From contig NZ_JACHLP010000002.1 in the NCBI RefSeq assembly GCF_014204525.1, positions 310,001 to 374,000 on the forward strand: 64,000 nt of DNA, read 5' to 3'. This DNA comes from Roseateles oligotrophus (GTDB taxonomy: Bacteria; Pseudomonadota; Gammaproteobacteria; Burkholderiales; Burkholderiaceae_C). Both the position numbers and the translations under genes were made by a program. The notes under the pieces are model-generated. The model was not told where the DNA came from and did not search any database. It saw nothing but the letters and a program-made list of their open reading frames with translations. Shown here piece after piece: positions 26,934 through 37,388 of this stretch (positions are counted from its first letter, which is position 1; each line of letters starts with the position of its first letter).

Positions 26934-27293
26934 TCAATCCTGGTTCGGGAACAAGCGCTCCATCACCGTGTCGATCAACATGCCGCACAGGCTGTAGATC
27001 AGGGAGCCTATCAGGGCGGCGGTGAAACTCTCGACGCCGAAGCCGCTGAGCAGATAGGCGGCCGACCAGAACATCAGCGCATTGATCACGAACAGGAATA
27101 GCCCCAGGCTGATCACCGTAACGGGCAGGGTCAGCAGCACCAGGATGGGCCGCAGCAAGGTGTTGAGCAAACCCAGCACGGCTGCCGCGATCAGGGCCGA
27201 GGTGTAGCTCTTGACCACCACGCCGGGGTAGAGGTGGGCCACCAGCAAGAGGGCGCCGGCCAGCAAAAGCCAACGGAGCAAAGTTTTCATCAT
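26934..27293 (-). CDS. Phage-holin-superfamily/YvlD-like small membrane protein
   Basis: A 119-residue protein with four hydrophobic segments (about 5-22, 30-60, 64-85, 95-110) and the family pattern LGLLNTLLRPILVLLTLP. Members (PF04020 type) are widespread small membrane proteins of unknown role, sometimes linked to envelope stress; despite the superfamily name they are not proven holins. The ATG at 27293 or the adjacent one at 27290 could be used. Confidence 0.82.
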   Translation of the reverse strand: MMKTLLRWLLLAGALLLVAHLYPGVVVKSYTSALIAAAVLGLLNTLLRPILVLLTLPVTVISLGLFLFVINALMFWSAAYLLSGFGVESFTAALIGSLIYSLCGMLIDTVMERLFPNQD

Positions 27294-27472
27294 CTCGGGC
27301 GGGTCCTTGTTTTCTTTTTGACGGGGAGGGGTTTGCGAGCCAGCGCCGCCGTGGACCGCGGCCTTTCAAGCGTACTGTATCCGGCGGCCCTCGCCCCAGG
27401 TCGGCGGCCAATCCGTGCAGGCCGTCACGGCCGATCAGCCCATGGCAAGGCCAGGTCTTGCCTGTTCTTTGC

Positions 27473-27478
27473 TAGAAT
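27473..27478 (+). promoter_or_regulatory. Likely -10 element for the riboswitch-terC transcript
   Basis: TAGAAT preceded by TTTGC lies just upstream of the riboswitch GGGGAGTAG loop, where a start about 7 nt downstream would fall at the aptamer 5' end. No convincing -35 is visible. Confidence 0.4.
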
Positions 27479-27484
27479 GCGGGC

Positions 27485-27662
27485 TTCCGAAAGGGGAGTA
27501 GCTACGCGGCTAAAGGTCTGGGTTCTTCTGAATCAGGCCGCGGTCGTGGCAACGGTCCGTCAACACGGCGTCTGTGAAGACACCCGGGCCCTGCAGCTGG
27601 TGAATGGTGGTCCGACAAAAGACACCGCATCCTGTCCCGCAAGACCTTTCTGCCTTGGCCTT
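27485..27662 (+). ncRNA. yybP-ykoY family manganese riboswitch upstream of terC
   Basis: The leader of the TerC gene contains the hallmark yybP-ykoY aptamer pieces: CCGAAAGGGGAGTAGC (27486-27502 region), then GTCAACA at 27569-27575, ACCCGGGCC at 27582-27590, and a closing GCAAGACC near 27650. These correspond to the two conserved internal loops that bind Mn2+ between paired legs. A hairpin, CTGGCT-GG-AGCCAG, lies at 27684-27697, and a T6 run at 27723-27728 precedes the gene. Known members upregulate Mn exporters of the TerC/Alx/MntP type. Exact edges are approximate. Confidence 0.88.
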
Positions 27663-27745
27663 GGCCCCGGTTTCCGTCAGACTCTGGCTGGAGCCAGCTG
27701 GGTCATGTCCGGTTCGTCATGGTTTTTTAAAGCGGGAGACTCTGG

Positions 27746-28708
27746 ATGAGTACGATTGCGCCTCTTTGGCTATGGTTCTTTTTTGCGGGCTCCGTTGTGG
27801 TGGCCCTGTTCGTGGACTTCGTCGTCCTGCGCAAGCAGGGCGCACACGAGGTTTCGGTCAAGGAGGCCATCAACTGGTCCCTGGTCTGGGTGGCGCTGAG
27901 CCTGGCCTTTAACGGCTTGTTCTGGTGGGCCATCAAAGACACGACGGGCGATGTGACTGTTGCCAATACCAAGGCGCTGGAATTCCTGACCGGCTATCTG
28001 ATCGAGAAGTCGCTGGCGGTGGACAATATCTTTGTCTTCCTGATGATCTTCACCTACTTCTCCGTGCCGGCAAGCTACCAGAAGCGGGTGCTGATGTACG
28101 GCATCATCGGCGCCATCGTGCTGCGTACCGGCATGATTCTGGTGGGTGGCTGGCTGATCGCCGAGTTCCACTGGGTGCTCTATATCTTCGGCGCCTTCCT
28201 GCTGCTGACCGGCATCAAGATGTGGTGGGCCGCTGGCCAGGAGCCCGATCTGGAATCCAATCCGGCGCTGAAGCTGCTGCGCAAGACCATGCCGGTGAGC
28301 AAGAACTTCGACGGTGAGAAGTTCTTCACCATCGAGAACGGCAAGAAGCTGGCCACGCCTTTGCTGCTGGTGATTGCCCTGGTGGGCATGACGGATGTGA
28401 TCTTCGCGGTGGACTCCATCCCGGCGATCTTTGCCATCACGAATGATCCCTTCATCGTGCTGACCTCGAATATCTTTGCCATCCTGGGTCTGCGCGCCAT
28501 GTACTTCCTGCTGGCGGCCATGGCCACCAAGTTCCACCTGCTGAGCTATGGTCTGGCGGTGATCCTGGCCTTCATCGGCACCAAGATGATCTTGATCGAT
28601 GTTTACAAGATCCCGGTCATGGTGTCCCTGGGCGTGGTGGTCGGCATCCTGGCCATCACCATGATCTGGAGCTTGAAGACCGCTCCCAAGATCGCCGAAG
28701 AGAAGTAA
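27746..28708 (+). CDS. TerC/Alx-family membrane protein, likely manganese exporter
   Basis: A 320-residue integral membrane protein of the TerC family (tellurite resistance C, Alx), with about 8-9 membrane segments. Conserved acidic transport residues are visible in LFVDFVVLR, EKSLAVDNIFVFLMIF and DVIFAVDSIPAIFAI. GCGGGAGA precedes the ATG. Placement directly under a yybP-ykoY riboswitch strongly suggests Mn2+ export, as shown for Alx in E. coli. Followed by a strong terminator. Confidence 0.93.
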   Translation: MSTIAPLWLWFFFAGSVVVALFVDFVVLRKQGAHEVSVKEAINWSLVWVALSLAFNGLFWWAIKDTTGDVTVANTKALEFLTGYLIEKSLAVDNIFVFLMIFTYFSVPASYQKRVLMYGIIGAIVLRTGMILVGGWLIAEFHWVLYIFGAFLLLTGIKMWWAAGQEPDLESNPALKLLRKTMPVSKNFDGEKFFTIENGKKLATPLLLVIALVGMTDVIFAVDSIPAIFAITNDPFIVLTSNIFAILGLRAMYFLLAAMATKFHLLSYGLAVILAFIGTKMILIDVYKIPVMVSLGVVVGILAITMIWSLKTAPKIAEEK

Positions 28709-28792
28709 TGCTCAGTTTCGCCGGGTCCACGGAGGCGGGTTTGGCCGACTGAAAGTCGGCGCCTCGCGGCCTCCCCCGGCAGGTTTTATCAA

Positions 28793-28826
28793 GGCCCAGG
28801 CGCTGTCGCGCTTGGGCCTTTTTATT
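28793..28826 (+). terminator. Rho-independent terminator after terC
   Basis: GGCCCAGGCG pairs with CGCTTGGGCC around a CTGTCG loop, followed by TTTTTATTT. A smaller hairpin GCCGACT-GAA-AGTCGGC lies at 28744-28760. Confidence 0.85.
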
Positions 28827-28893
28827 TGCTTGCCGCACTCGGCGCGGCCCGCATTGCCGAGTGCTGGCATTGATTGCCGCTTTGTTTCATTTA

Positions 28894-28912
28894 AATAAGA
28901 ATCGTTCTCATT
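28894..28912. promoter_or_regulatory. Fur box upstream of tonB
   Basis: AATAAGAATCGTTCTCATT closely matches the palindromic beta-proteobacterial Fur site (AATGAGAATCATTCTCATT-like). It lies 144-162 nt upstream of the favoured TonB ATG and implies iron repression of the tonB-exbB-exbD operon. Confidence 0.82.
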
Positions 28913-29055
28913 GGTGTTATGATCTTTGGATTGTGACCTGGCTGCTCGCCACAACGCTTGTGAACTCCTCGTCTGTTTCCATCACCCGTGCAGATCTTCT
29001 GCCCGCCCTCCCGGCGGCCGCGCAAGCGCCTGCCACCAAATCTCAGCGGTCTGCG

Positions 29056-29754
29056 ATGGCCGCGCCGGCGCCGCAAGGCCTGGTGGCCCAGCCCTTGCTG
29101 AGTCGCGAACTGAAGTGGGGCGCCGCTGTCCTGATGCTGCTGGCCCATGCCGCGGCGTTATGGGCCTTGCTGCAGTTTGCGCCGCCGGTAAAGCCGGCCA
29201 TGACGGTCGTGCCCTTGATGGTCAGCATGGTGGCCCCCGCGCAAGAGAAGGAGCAGCCCCCGCCGCCCCCGCCCAAGCCGATGAAGCTTGCGCCCCAGCC
29301 GCGCCCTAGCAAGGCCCCGCCCATACTGGTGGCCGAGGCTGCGCCTACGGCCGATAGCTTTGTGGCGATGCGGCCCGAGCCCAGCCATGAACCCAGCCCC
29401 GCCCCTGCCCAGGTGCTGGAAAGGGCGCCTGCGCTGGTGGCGCCCCCGGCGCCGCCCGCGCCTGCCGTCAAGCAGATTGCCCCCAGTGCCCTGCGCTATC
29501 TGAGCGAACCCCGCATGACCGTGCCCCTGCTGTCGCGCCGCCTGGGCGAGAGCGGCATCGTGCATCTGCGCATCCTGGTCGATGCCAAGGGCCGTTTGCA
29601 GGATGCGAGCGTGAAGAAGAGCTCAGGCTTCGAGCGCCTGGACAAGCAGGCCCTGGACGATATCCGCAGCGCCCGCTTCACCCCGCATATCGAAAACGGC
29701 CAGCCCGTGCCGGTGGAAACCACGGCCCTGCTGTCCTACGAACTGGATCGTTGA
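29056..29754 (+). CDS. tonB: TonB-family energy transducer
   Basis: Inner-membrane-anchored periplasmic protein that carries proton-motive-force energy to outer-membrane TonB-dependent receptors. From ATG 29056 the protein has 232 residues: a membrane anchor (about 24-42), a proline-rich spacer (PPPPPPKPMKL and AP-rich stretches, about 58-130), and a C-terminal TonB domain (about 150-232: LSRRLGESGIVHLRILVDAKG, then FERLDKQALDDIRSARFTP). The start is uncertain: the open frame extends to 28861 but that would place codons over the Fur box; GTG 28960 is possible. Followed by exbB and exbD. Confidence 0.88.
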   Translation: MAAPAPQGLVAQPLLSRELKWGAAVLMLLAHAAALWALLQFAPPVKPAMTVVPLMVSMVAPAQEKEQPPPPPPKPMKLAPQPRPSKAPPILVAEAAPTADSFVAMRPEPSHEPSPAPAQVLERAPALVAPPAPPAPAVKQIAPSALRYLSEPRMTVPLLSRRLGESGIVHLRILVDAKGRLQDASVKKSSGFERLDKQALDDIRSARFTPHIENGQPVPVETTALLSYELDR

Positions 29755-29813
29755 GCGGCTCGCGCCGGCTCGACCCAGCCCATCAAAAATCACTCTGACC
29801 ACAATTCGAGAAT

Positions 29814-30572
29814 ATGGAACCCACAAGCACCGTTGGCTTCGGCCACTTCATCGCGCAGTCCGACTTTGTCGGCAAGTTCTTGCTGGCCGTGCTGGTGCTG
29901 ATGTCGGTGGCCTCCTGGGCGCTGATCGCGGCCAAGGGCCTGACGCAATATCTGCGCGGTAAGCGCAGCACCCAGTTCCTGGACTTTTTCTGGAATGCGC
30001 GCTCGCTGGATGCGGTGCAGGCCGAGATCAGCACGCATGGCGCGCGCGATCCCTTCTCGCATCTCAGCGCCCACGCCCTGCATGCCCAGGCTCACCATGC
30101 CCGCCACGGCGCGGCGCGGCTGGCCGAGGCCGGCACGGCCAATGACTTCATCACCCGCACCATCAAGAAGGTGCTGGACGAGGAGACCACCCGTCTGGAG
30201 TCCGGCCTGACCACCCTCGCCACCATCGGCGCGACCGCACCTTTTGTCGGCTTGTTCGGCACCGTGTGGGGGGTTTATCACGCCCTGATCGCCATCGGCA
30301 TGAGCGGTGCCGGTACCCTGGACAAGGTGGCCGGTCCGGTGGGCGAGGCGCTGATCATGACCGGCGTGGGCCTGGCCGTGGCCATTCCCGCCGTCATGGC
30401 CTACAACGCCTTCAGCCGCAGCAACCGCGTGCTGAGCGGCCGGCTCGATGCCTTTGCCTACGAGCTGCACAGCTTCCTGACCCTGGGCGAAGCTCCGGGT
30501 GCTGCCGTGGCCCAGGCCGACGGTGCGGCCCGTTCGCCCAATGTGCGGGCCATGAAGCCGGCAACGGCCTGA
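29814..30572 (+). CDS. exbB: Biopolymer transport protein ExbB
   Basis: A 252-residue proton-channel subunit that powers TonB. Three membrane segments are visible (about 22-42; GLTTLATIGATAPFVGLFGT near 135-160; EALIMTGVGLAVAIPAVMAY near 180-205). The LATIGATAPFVGLFGTVWGV block is the MotA/TolQ/ExbB signature. It starts 59 nt after tonB and lies 19 nt before exbD, so one Fur-controlled operon is likely. Confidence 0.95.
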   Translation: MEPTSTVGFGHFIAQSDFVGKFLLAVLVLMSVASWALIAAKGLTQYLRGKRSTQFLDFFWNARSLDAVQAEISTHGARDPFSHLSAHALHAQAHHARHGAARLAEAGTANDFITRTIKKVLDEETTRLESGLTTLATIGATAPFVGLFGTVWGVYHALIAIGMSGAGTLDKVAGPVGEALIMTGVGLAVAIPAVMAYNAFSRSNRVLSGRLDAFAYELHSFLTLGEAPGAAVAQADGAARSPNVRAMKPATA

Positions 30573-30591
30573 AGCGGGCGGAGCACGCATC

Positions 30592-31017
<426 letters not shown>

Positions 31018-31407
31018 TCTTCGGCCAGGCCGAAACCGCTCTGTCCATCGCGTGCGCACGCGTCGAGCGCGTTCGGCGCGGCCCATGGCTCAAGGCTTTT
31101 GCGCGATGAATTCGGGATCGCCGCGGCCTTGTGTGGCCGCCAGGCCTTGGCCGATGTGGGCCCGCAATTGCCGTGGCCAAGCGATGTTTGAGCCAGCCAT
31201 CGTGTCCAAGTGATGCGGGTGCGCGACACCCAGGGTAAACAAGGGTCAATTCCGGGCTTGATCGCGCCCGCTTCCCCTGGGAAAGCCTTCTCAATGCAGG
31301 AGGTGCGCAGTACCATTGCCCTCGCTAGGTGCTAGAGAGAATTGAAGGCTTATGCGGTCTTCACCCGGACCCGGCACATCAACAACACTTTGATGGAGAG
31401 AATTGAA
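31018..31407. other. 390-bp intergenic region before the H1/SWIB gene
   Basis: No convincing gene was found on either strand; open frames here lack codon character and family resemblance. The right end contains a direct repeat, GAGAGAATTGAA, at 31335-31346 and 31396-31407, the second being the ribosome site region of the next gene. The first copy precedes a 13-codon open frame (31352-31393, MRSSPGPGTSTTL) that stops just before the second copy. Confidence 0.5.
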
Positions 31408-31836
31408 ATGGCAACTGCGAAGAAGGCCGCGCCCGCTAAAAAGGCGGCACCGGCGAAGGCCCCTGCGGCCAAGAAAGTGGCCGTGAAGGCCGCGGCACCG
31501 GCGAAGAAAGCAGCACCTGCAAAGAAGGCTGCCCCCGCTGCCAAGAAAGCTCCTGCGGCCAAGAAGGCGGCGGCTCCTGCCAAGAAGCGCACGCCTAACG
31601 CTGCCTTCATGAAGGCACTGACTCCCAGTGCTGCCCTGGCCGCCATCGTCGGCGCAGCTCCGCTGCCCCGCACCGATGTGACCAAAAAGGTCTGGGAGTA
31701 CATCAAGAAGCACAAGCTGCAGGACGAAGTGCAAAAGCGCATCATCGTTGCCGACGCTGCCCTGAAGGAAATCTTCGGCAAGGCCAAGGCCGATATGTTC
31801 GAGATGACCAAGCTGATCAACAGCCATCTGAAGTAA
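31408..31836 (+). CDS. Histone-H1-like Ala/Lys/Pro tail fused to SWIB/MDM2 domain
   Basis: A 142-residue protein. Residues 1-62 are tandem AAPAKK/APAKKA-type repeats like eukaryotic H1 and bacterial HctB/AlgP tails; residues 65-142 form a SWIB domain (FMKALTPSAALAAIVG, then VTKKVWEYIKKHKLQD and KRIIVADAALKEIFG). Such proteins probably bind DNA or nucleoid through the basic tail; the SWIB role in bacteria is unknown. ATG 31408 has GGAGAG upstream. Tail length is likely variable between strains because of the repeats. A terminator follows. Confidence 0.9.
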   Translation: MATAKKAAPAKKAAPAKAPAAKKVAVKAAAPAKKAAPAKKAAPAAKKAPAAKKAAAPAKKRTPNAAFMKALTPSAALAAIVGAAPLPRTDVTKKVWEYIKKHKLQDEVQKRIIVADAALKEIFGKAKADMFEMTKLINSHLK

Positions 31837-31886
31837 GGTGCTTGGCCCCGCCGGCCTTGTGCTTGGCGGTGGCGCTCAAGTCTGCG

Positions 31887-31912
31887 GGCCCGGAATCTCC
31901 GGGCCTTTTTTT
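31887..31912 (+). terminator. Rho-independent terminator after the SWIB gene
   Basis: GGCCCGGA-ATC-TCCGGGCC is a perfect 8-bp stem followed by seven T residues. Confidence 0.9.
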
Positions 31913-31931
31913 GGCCGAATTTGCTACCCGA

Positions 31932-32321
31932 TTATTTGAGCGGCAAGGCCTTGCGCAAGAGGCCGACGAAGCGCGTCACATCGATGGGTTTGGCCCAGTA
32001 GTCGCCGAAGCCTGCCTGCAAGGCCGCCTGCACCTGCTCGACCTGATCGTCGGCCGAGAGTGCGACGCAACGCAGGGCCGCGCAACGGGGCAGGGCACGC
32101 ACTTGCTGGAACAGCGCCAGGCCGTTGGTATCGGGCAGATTCATATCGATCAGCAGCAGGCTGGGCAAGGGCTGGCTCGCGAGCAGCTCCATGGCCTCGG
32201 CGCCGGACTCCACGCAGACCAGTTGCCAGCCGGTCAGGCGCCGGAAGACTTCTTCCATCAGGACGATATTGATCCTGTCGTCTTCAACATAGAGCACCTG
32301 CGGTGCCGGATCGAGCTGCAT
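31932..32321 (-). CDS. Single-domain response regulator (receiver only)
   Basis: A 129-residue CheY-like receiver with no output domain. It has the acidic pair VEDD, phospho-acceptor Asp59 (LLIDMNLPDTNG), Ser in VALSADD and Lys in YWAKPID. No kinase is adjacent; the nearest hybrid kinases in the window are at 1.7 kb and 37.4 kb. It may receive phosphate from a hybrid or orphan kinase elsewhere. It is convergent with the SWIB gene. Confidence 0.87.
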   Translation of the reverse strand: MQLDPAPQVLYVEDDRINIVLMEEVFRRLTGWQLVCVESGAEAMELLASQPLPSLLLIDMNLPDTNGLALFQQVRALPRCAALRCVALSADDQVEQVQAALQAGFGDYWAKPIDVTRFVGLLRKALPLK

Positions 32322-32690
32322 GGGACGCGTTGTGAATAGAGAAAGAGAAGGCGGCAGGAGGGTAGCAGGCTAGGCAAGGCCTGCTTATGGCCTCACAGGA
32401 AACTCGACTCAGATTCAAGGCATCGGGTGCCGAATGCGCGACGAGCAGCCGGGCCAAGCTTTGGGACACCCCGGGAGCAGGGGGGGAGAAATCGGTAAAT
32501 TCGTGATTTTCCTCACCGGCCCTGCCCGACTGTTGCGCGGATGCGCTATTGCTCTTGGGCTCCTCATTACACTATGCATAGAGCGAGTCTCAGAAAAAGA
32601 GGGTTTCTCCGAGTACTGAAGCTCTCGCATCGATAAATTTACTGAATCATTTTGGTGAATATTATCAAATTAAACCAATCAGGATCTTTT
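32322..32690. other. 369-bp divergent intergenic region, AT-rich on the right
   Basis: No gene was seen. The left half is ordinary GC content; the right 130 bp is distinctly AT-rich and holds the probable promoter of the PEP-CTERM gene at 32638-32665. Confidence 0.5.
32638..32665 (+). promoter_or_regulatory. Probable sigma-70 promoter of the PEP-CTERM gene
   Basis: TTTACT (-35, 4 of 6 matches) and TATTAT (-10, 5 of 6) are separated by 16 nt, giving a short leader of about 20 nt before the AGGA ribosome site and ATG 32691. Confidence 0.5.
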
Positions 32691-33503
32691 ATGTCTTTGC
32701 TTGCAACACTCGCACTCGCGGCATCAGGAGCGGCCTCCGGCGCCGTCCTGCCGCATTGCTCATGGGACAAGCCGGGCGTGAATCCTTTCATGGGCGATGT
32801 CGTGGCGGCCGTGGATCGCTACACCGACATCCCCGTCGCGACTCGGGAGCGCTTGAAAGAGCGCATGAAGAAGCGCGACTACGACGAGCTGGTCAGCATC
32901 CAGCGCGATGGCATCAAGGGCAAGGCCCAGTACGGTGCCGACATCCGCGATATGCATTTCGGCGCCAACAATGTTTGCAAGACCGTCAGCCGTGCCAAGT
33001 GGACGCAAAAAGCGGAAGAGCGCGGCCTGGTCTATTGCGAAGAGAACCAGTGCATTCTGGTGCCCACCGTTTGCCGTAATGTGAGCCGTATCAACCGCGT
33101 GCCGGCCCGTGCCGCGGCGCCAGGTGGTGCGCAGAACGTGGCCTCCTCGGCCCAGGACATGGTCGAACCCCAGGCACCGCTGGATATGGAGCCTACCGGC
33201 GCCGGTCCGCTGTCCACGCCCAACGCGCCCGGCAGCTTTGCCCAGGTGGCTGGCGGTGGTTCCGGCCTGGACGGCCTGCCCGGTGCCACGCCTGGCGGTG
33301 GCAGCTTCATCCCCGGTGGCGTCGGTCCCGGCACTGGCCCCGGCGTCGGCCCCATCGTGACGCCAAGCTTGCCGCCCGGTACGGTGACTCCGCCCGTCGT
33401 TCCTCCGGTGGTGCCCGGCATCCCCGAGCCCGAGACCTGGGCCCTGATGCTGGGGGGCTTGCTGGCCGTGGGCATGATGGCCCGCCGCCGCAAGTCGGCT
33501 TGA
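32691..33503 (+). CDS. MHFG-type PEP-CTERM exported protein
   Basis: A 270-residue secreted protein with a short N-terminal signal (residues 2-18). A conserved domain contains the MHFG motif at 88-91 and a few Cys, then a Gly/Pro-rich low-complexity linker (about 160-240). The C-terminal sorting signal starts PEPETWALMLGG at about 245, followed by a membrane helix and a basic ARRRKSA end. PEP-CTERM proteins are recognised and cleaved by an exosortase in bacteria making extracellular polysaccharide; the exosortase is not in this window. ATG 32691 is preceded by AGGATC. Confidence 0.9.
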   Translation: MSLLATLALAASGAASGAVLPHCSWDKPGVNPFMGDVVAAVDRYTDIPVATRERLKERMKKRDYDELVSIQRDGIKGKAQYGADIRDMHFGANNVCKTVSRAKWTQKAEERGLVYCEENQCILVPTVCRNVSRINRVPARAAAPGGAQNVASSAQDMVEPQAPLDMEPTGAGPLSTPNAPGSFAQVAGGGSGLDGLPGATPGGGSFIPGGVGPGTGPGVGPIVTPSLPPGTVTPPVVPPVVPGIPEPETWALMLGGLLAVGMMARRRKSA

Positions 33504-33528
33504 GCAAGCCTTTCCCCTGATTTCCTAA

Positions 33529-33556
33529 CAAACGGTGCGCCAAGGCGCACCGTTTG
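33529..33556. terminator. Perfect 13-bp bidirectional terminator between the PEP-CTERM gene and uvrA
   Basis: CAAACGGTGCGCC-AA-GGCGCACCGTTTG is a perfect stem with only a 2-nt literal centre. It abuts the uvrA stop codon, so it can end both convergent transcripts. Only short T-runs flank it. Confidence 0.8.
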
Positions 33557-36481
<2,925 letters not shown>

Positions 36482-36629
36482 GGCGGGGTGAGACTGCGGC
36501 AACAAGGGCAGAAGTGGAAAAACAACCGGCCATCATAGGCCGACTGGCTGATCGGGCCTGGCTCCCAACCCCAAGCCCTGCAATCGGGTCGGTTTCGGAT
36601 CTGGGGTAAACCCTTTGTCGCGCCGCAGA

Positions 36630-36699
36630 GCAGTTCAAACGTGCAAGCCCGCTGTTCGTCGCAGGAGGCGGGCCACCGCCGCATGTTTTCTCGAAACTG
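36630..36699 (+). promoter_or_regulatory. Conserved leader of the small LPRVV protein family, copy 1
   Basis: GCAGTTCAAACG (36630) and CGAAACTG (GAAACTG at 36693) are 63 nt apart, the same blocks and spacing as upstream of the paralogues at 50406 and 54295. GAAACTG ends 51 nt before the ATG. The in-frame reading across it has no usable start codon, so this conservation looks regulatory. Confidence 0.5.
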
Positions 36700-36750
36700 A
36701 GTTCATCGAAGCAGGATTTTCTGCCTCGGCAAGCCCACCAGGAGATCATC

Positions 36751-37044
36751 ATGAGCACGCCTTCTTTCCGCCAAAGCGCCTTGCGTTCCAGTCTTGCCCT
36801 GGCTCTGAGCCTGGCCACCGCCTGGGCAGGCGCCGCGCCGCAAGCCCAAGCCGCCAGCGAGACCACGGTGCATGTTCTGCCCCGCGTGGTGGTGACGGCC
36901 AAGTCGCAGCCTGCCAGTCCGGTGCAGCATTTGCCTCGGGTGGTGGTGAGCGGCCGTTCGACGGCGGCCCCCGCGCCCGAGCAGGCCGCCTTGCCGCAGG
37001 CTCAGACGGTGCTGATCGCCAAGGCCCAGCCCCGCCGTGGTTGA
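36751..37044 (+). CDS. Small exported protein with two LPRVVV repeats (family copy 1)
   Basis: A 97-residue protein with a signal peptide (hydrophobic 11-27, cleavage near QAQAA). The mature part carries VHVLPRVVVTAKS (41-52) and VQHLPRVVVSGRS (58-70), then an Ala/Gln/Pro-rich tail. The motif resembles the ETVVVTA/RVVVTGSR start of TonB-dependent receptor plugs. Unlike the other three paralogues (47775, 50406, 54295) it lacks a terminal cysteine. CAGGAG precedes the ATG. Function unknown; a periplasmic or surface role is inferred only from the signal peptide. Confidence 0.72.
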   Translation: MSTPSFRQSALRSSLALALSLATAWAGAAPQAQAASETTVHVLPRVVVTAKSQPASPVQHLPRVVVSGRSTAAPAPEQAALPQAQTVLIAKAQPRRG

Positions 37045-37388
37045 ACCGCTCCGCGCAAGACCTGACCCCGTCTCTGCAGGCCGGAGTGCGTGCGAATTTG
37101 ATGTAATCATTCCCAAGCCTTGGCAGCCCGGTAATTTTGGCGTTAGTGAGCTATTCTGCTGAGCAGGGTTTGCGAACATCGAACCGAATCGCAGCGCCGT
37201 GAAAAAAGTCTGTTGGCCTCGCGCCACTGCGATTCGGCTTGAATTTGAACCCAAACCTCAGCAGTCCTTGGGATTAAAGTCCTCCCTGTTTCAGTCGATG
37301 ATTTGATCAATGCTTGGGTGCATTGGCGAAACGCTTGTCGATGAATGGAAGCGCGTGACGATTCGGGTCGCGCCAAGGAGAACATTGA
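37045..37388. other. 344-bp intergenic region
   Basis: It contains a 15-bp repeat GCAAGACCTGACCCC (37055-37069) just after the small gene. The rest is of lower GC content, with ATTTGATCAAT (37301-37311) near the middle-right. It should hold the promoter of the downstream hybrid kinase, but no clear -35/-10 pair was identified. Confidence 0.5.
37055..37069 (+). repeat. 15-bp GCAAGACCTGACCCC repeat, copy 1
   Basis: An identical 15-mer occurs at 48088-48102, again within about 55 nt downstream of a small LPRVV gene stop. This sequence (reverse complement GGGGTCAGGTCTTGC) resembles short intergenic repeats often found near REP-associated transposases; no such transposase is in the window. Confidence 0.55.

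Noticed and set aside
28861-29055. 65-codon N-terminal extension of TonB
   Set aside because: It would overlap the Fur box and promoter region and gives no TonB-like sequence; kept only as a note on start uncertainty.
36482-36629. LexA box before uvrA
   Set aside because: No CTGT-N8-ACAG match was found in the upstream region.
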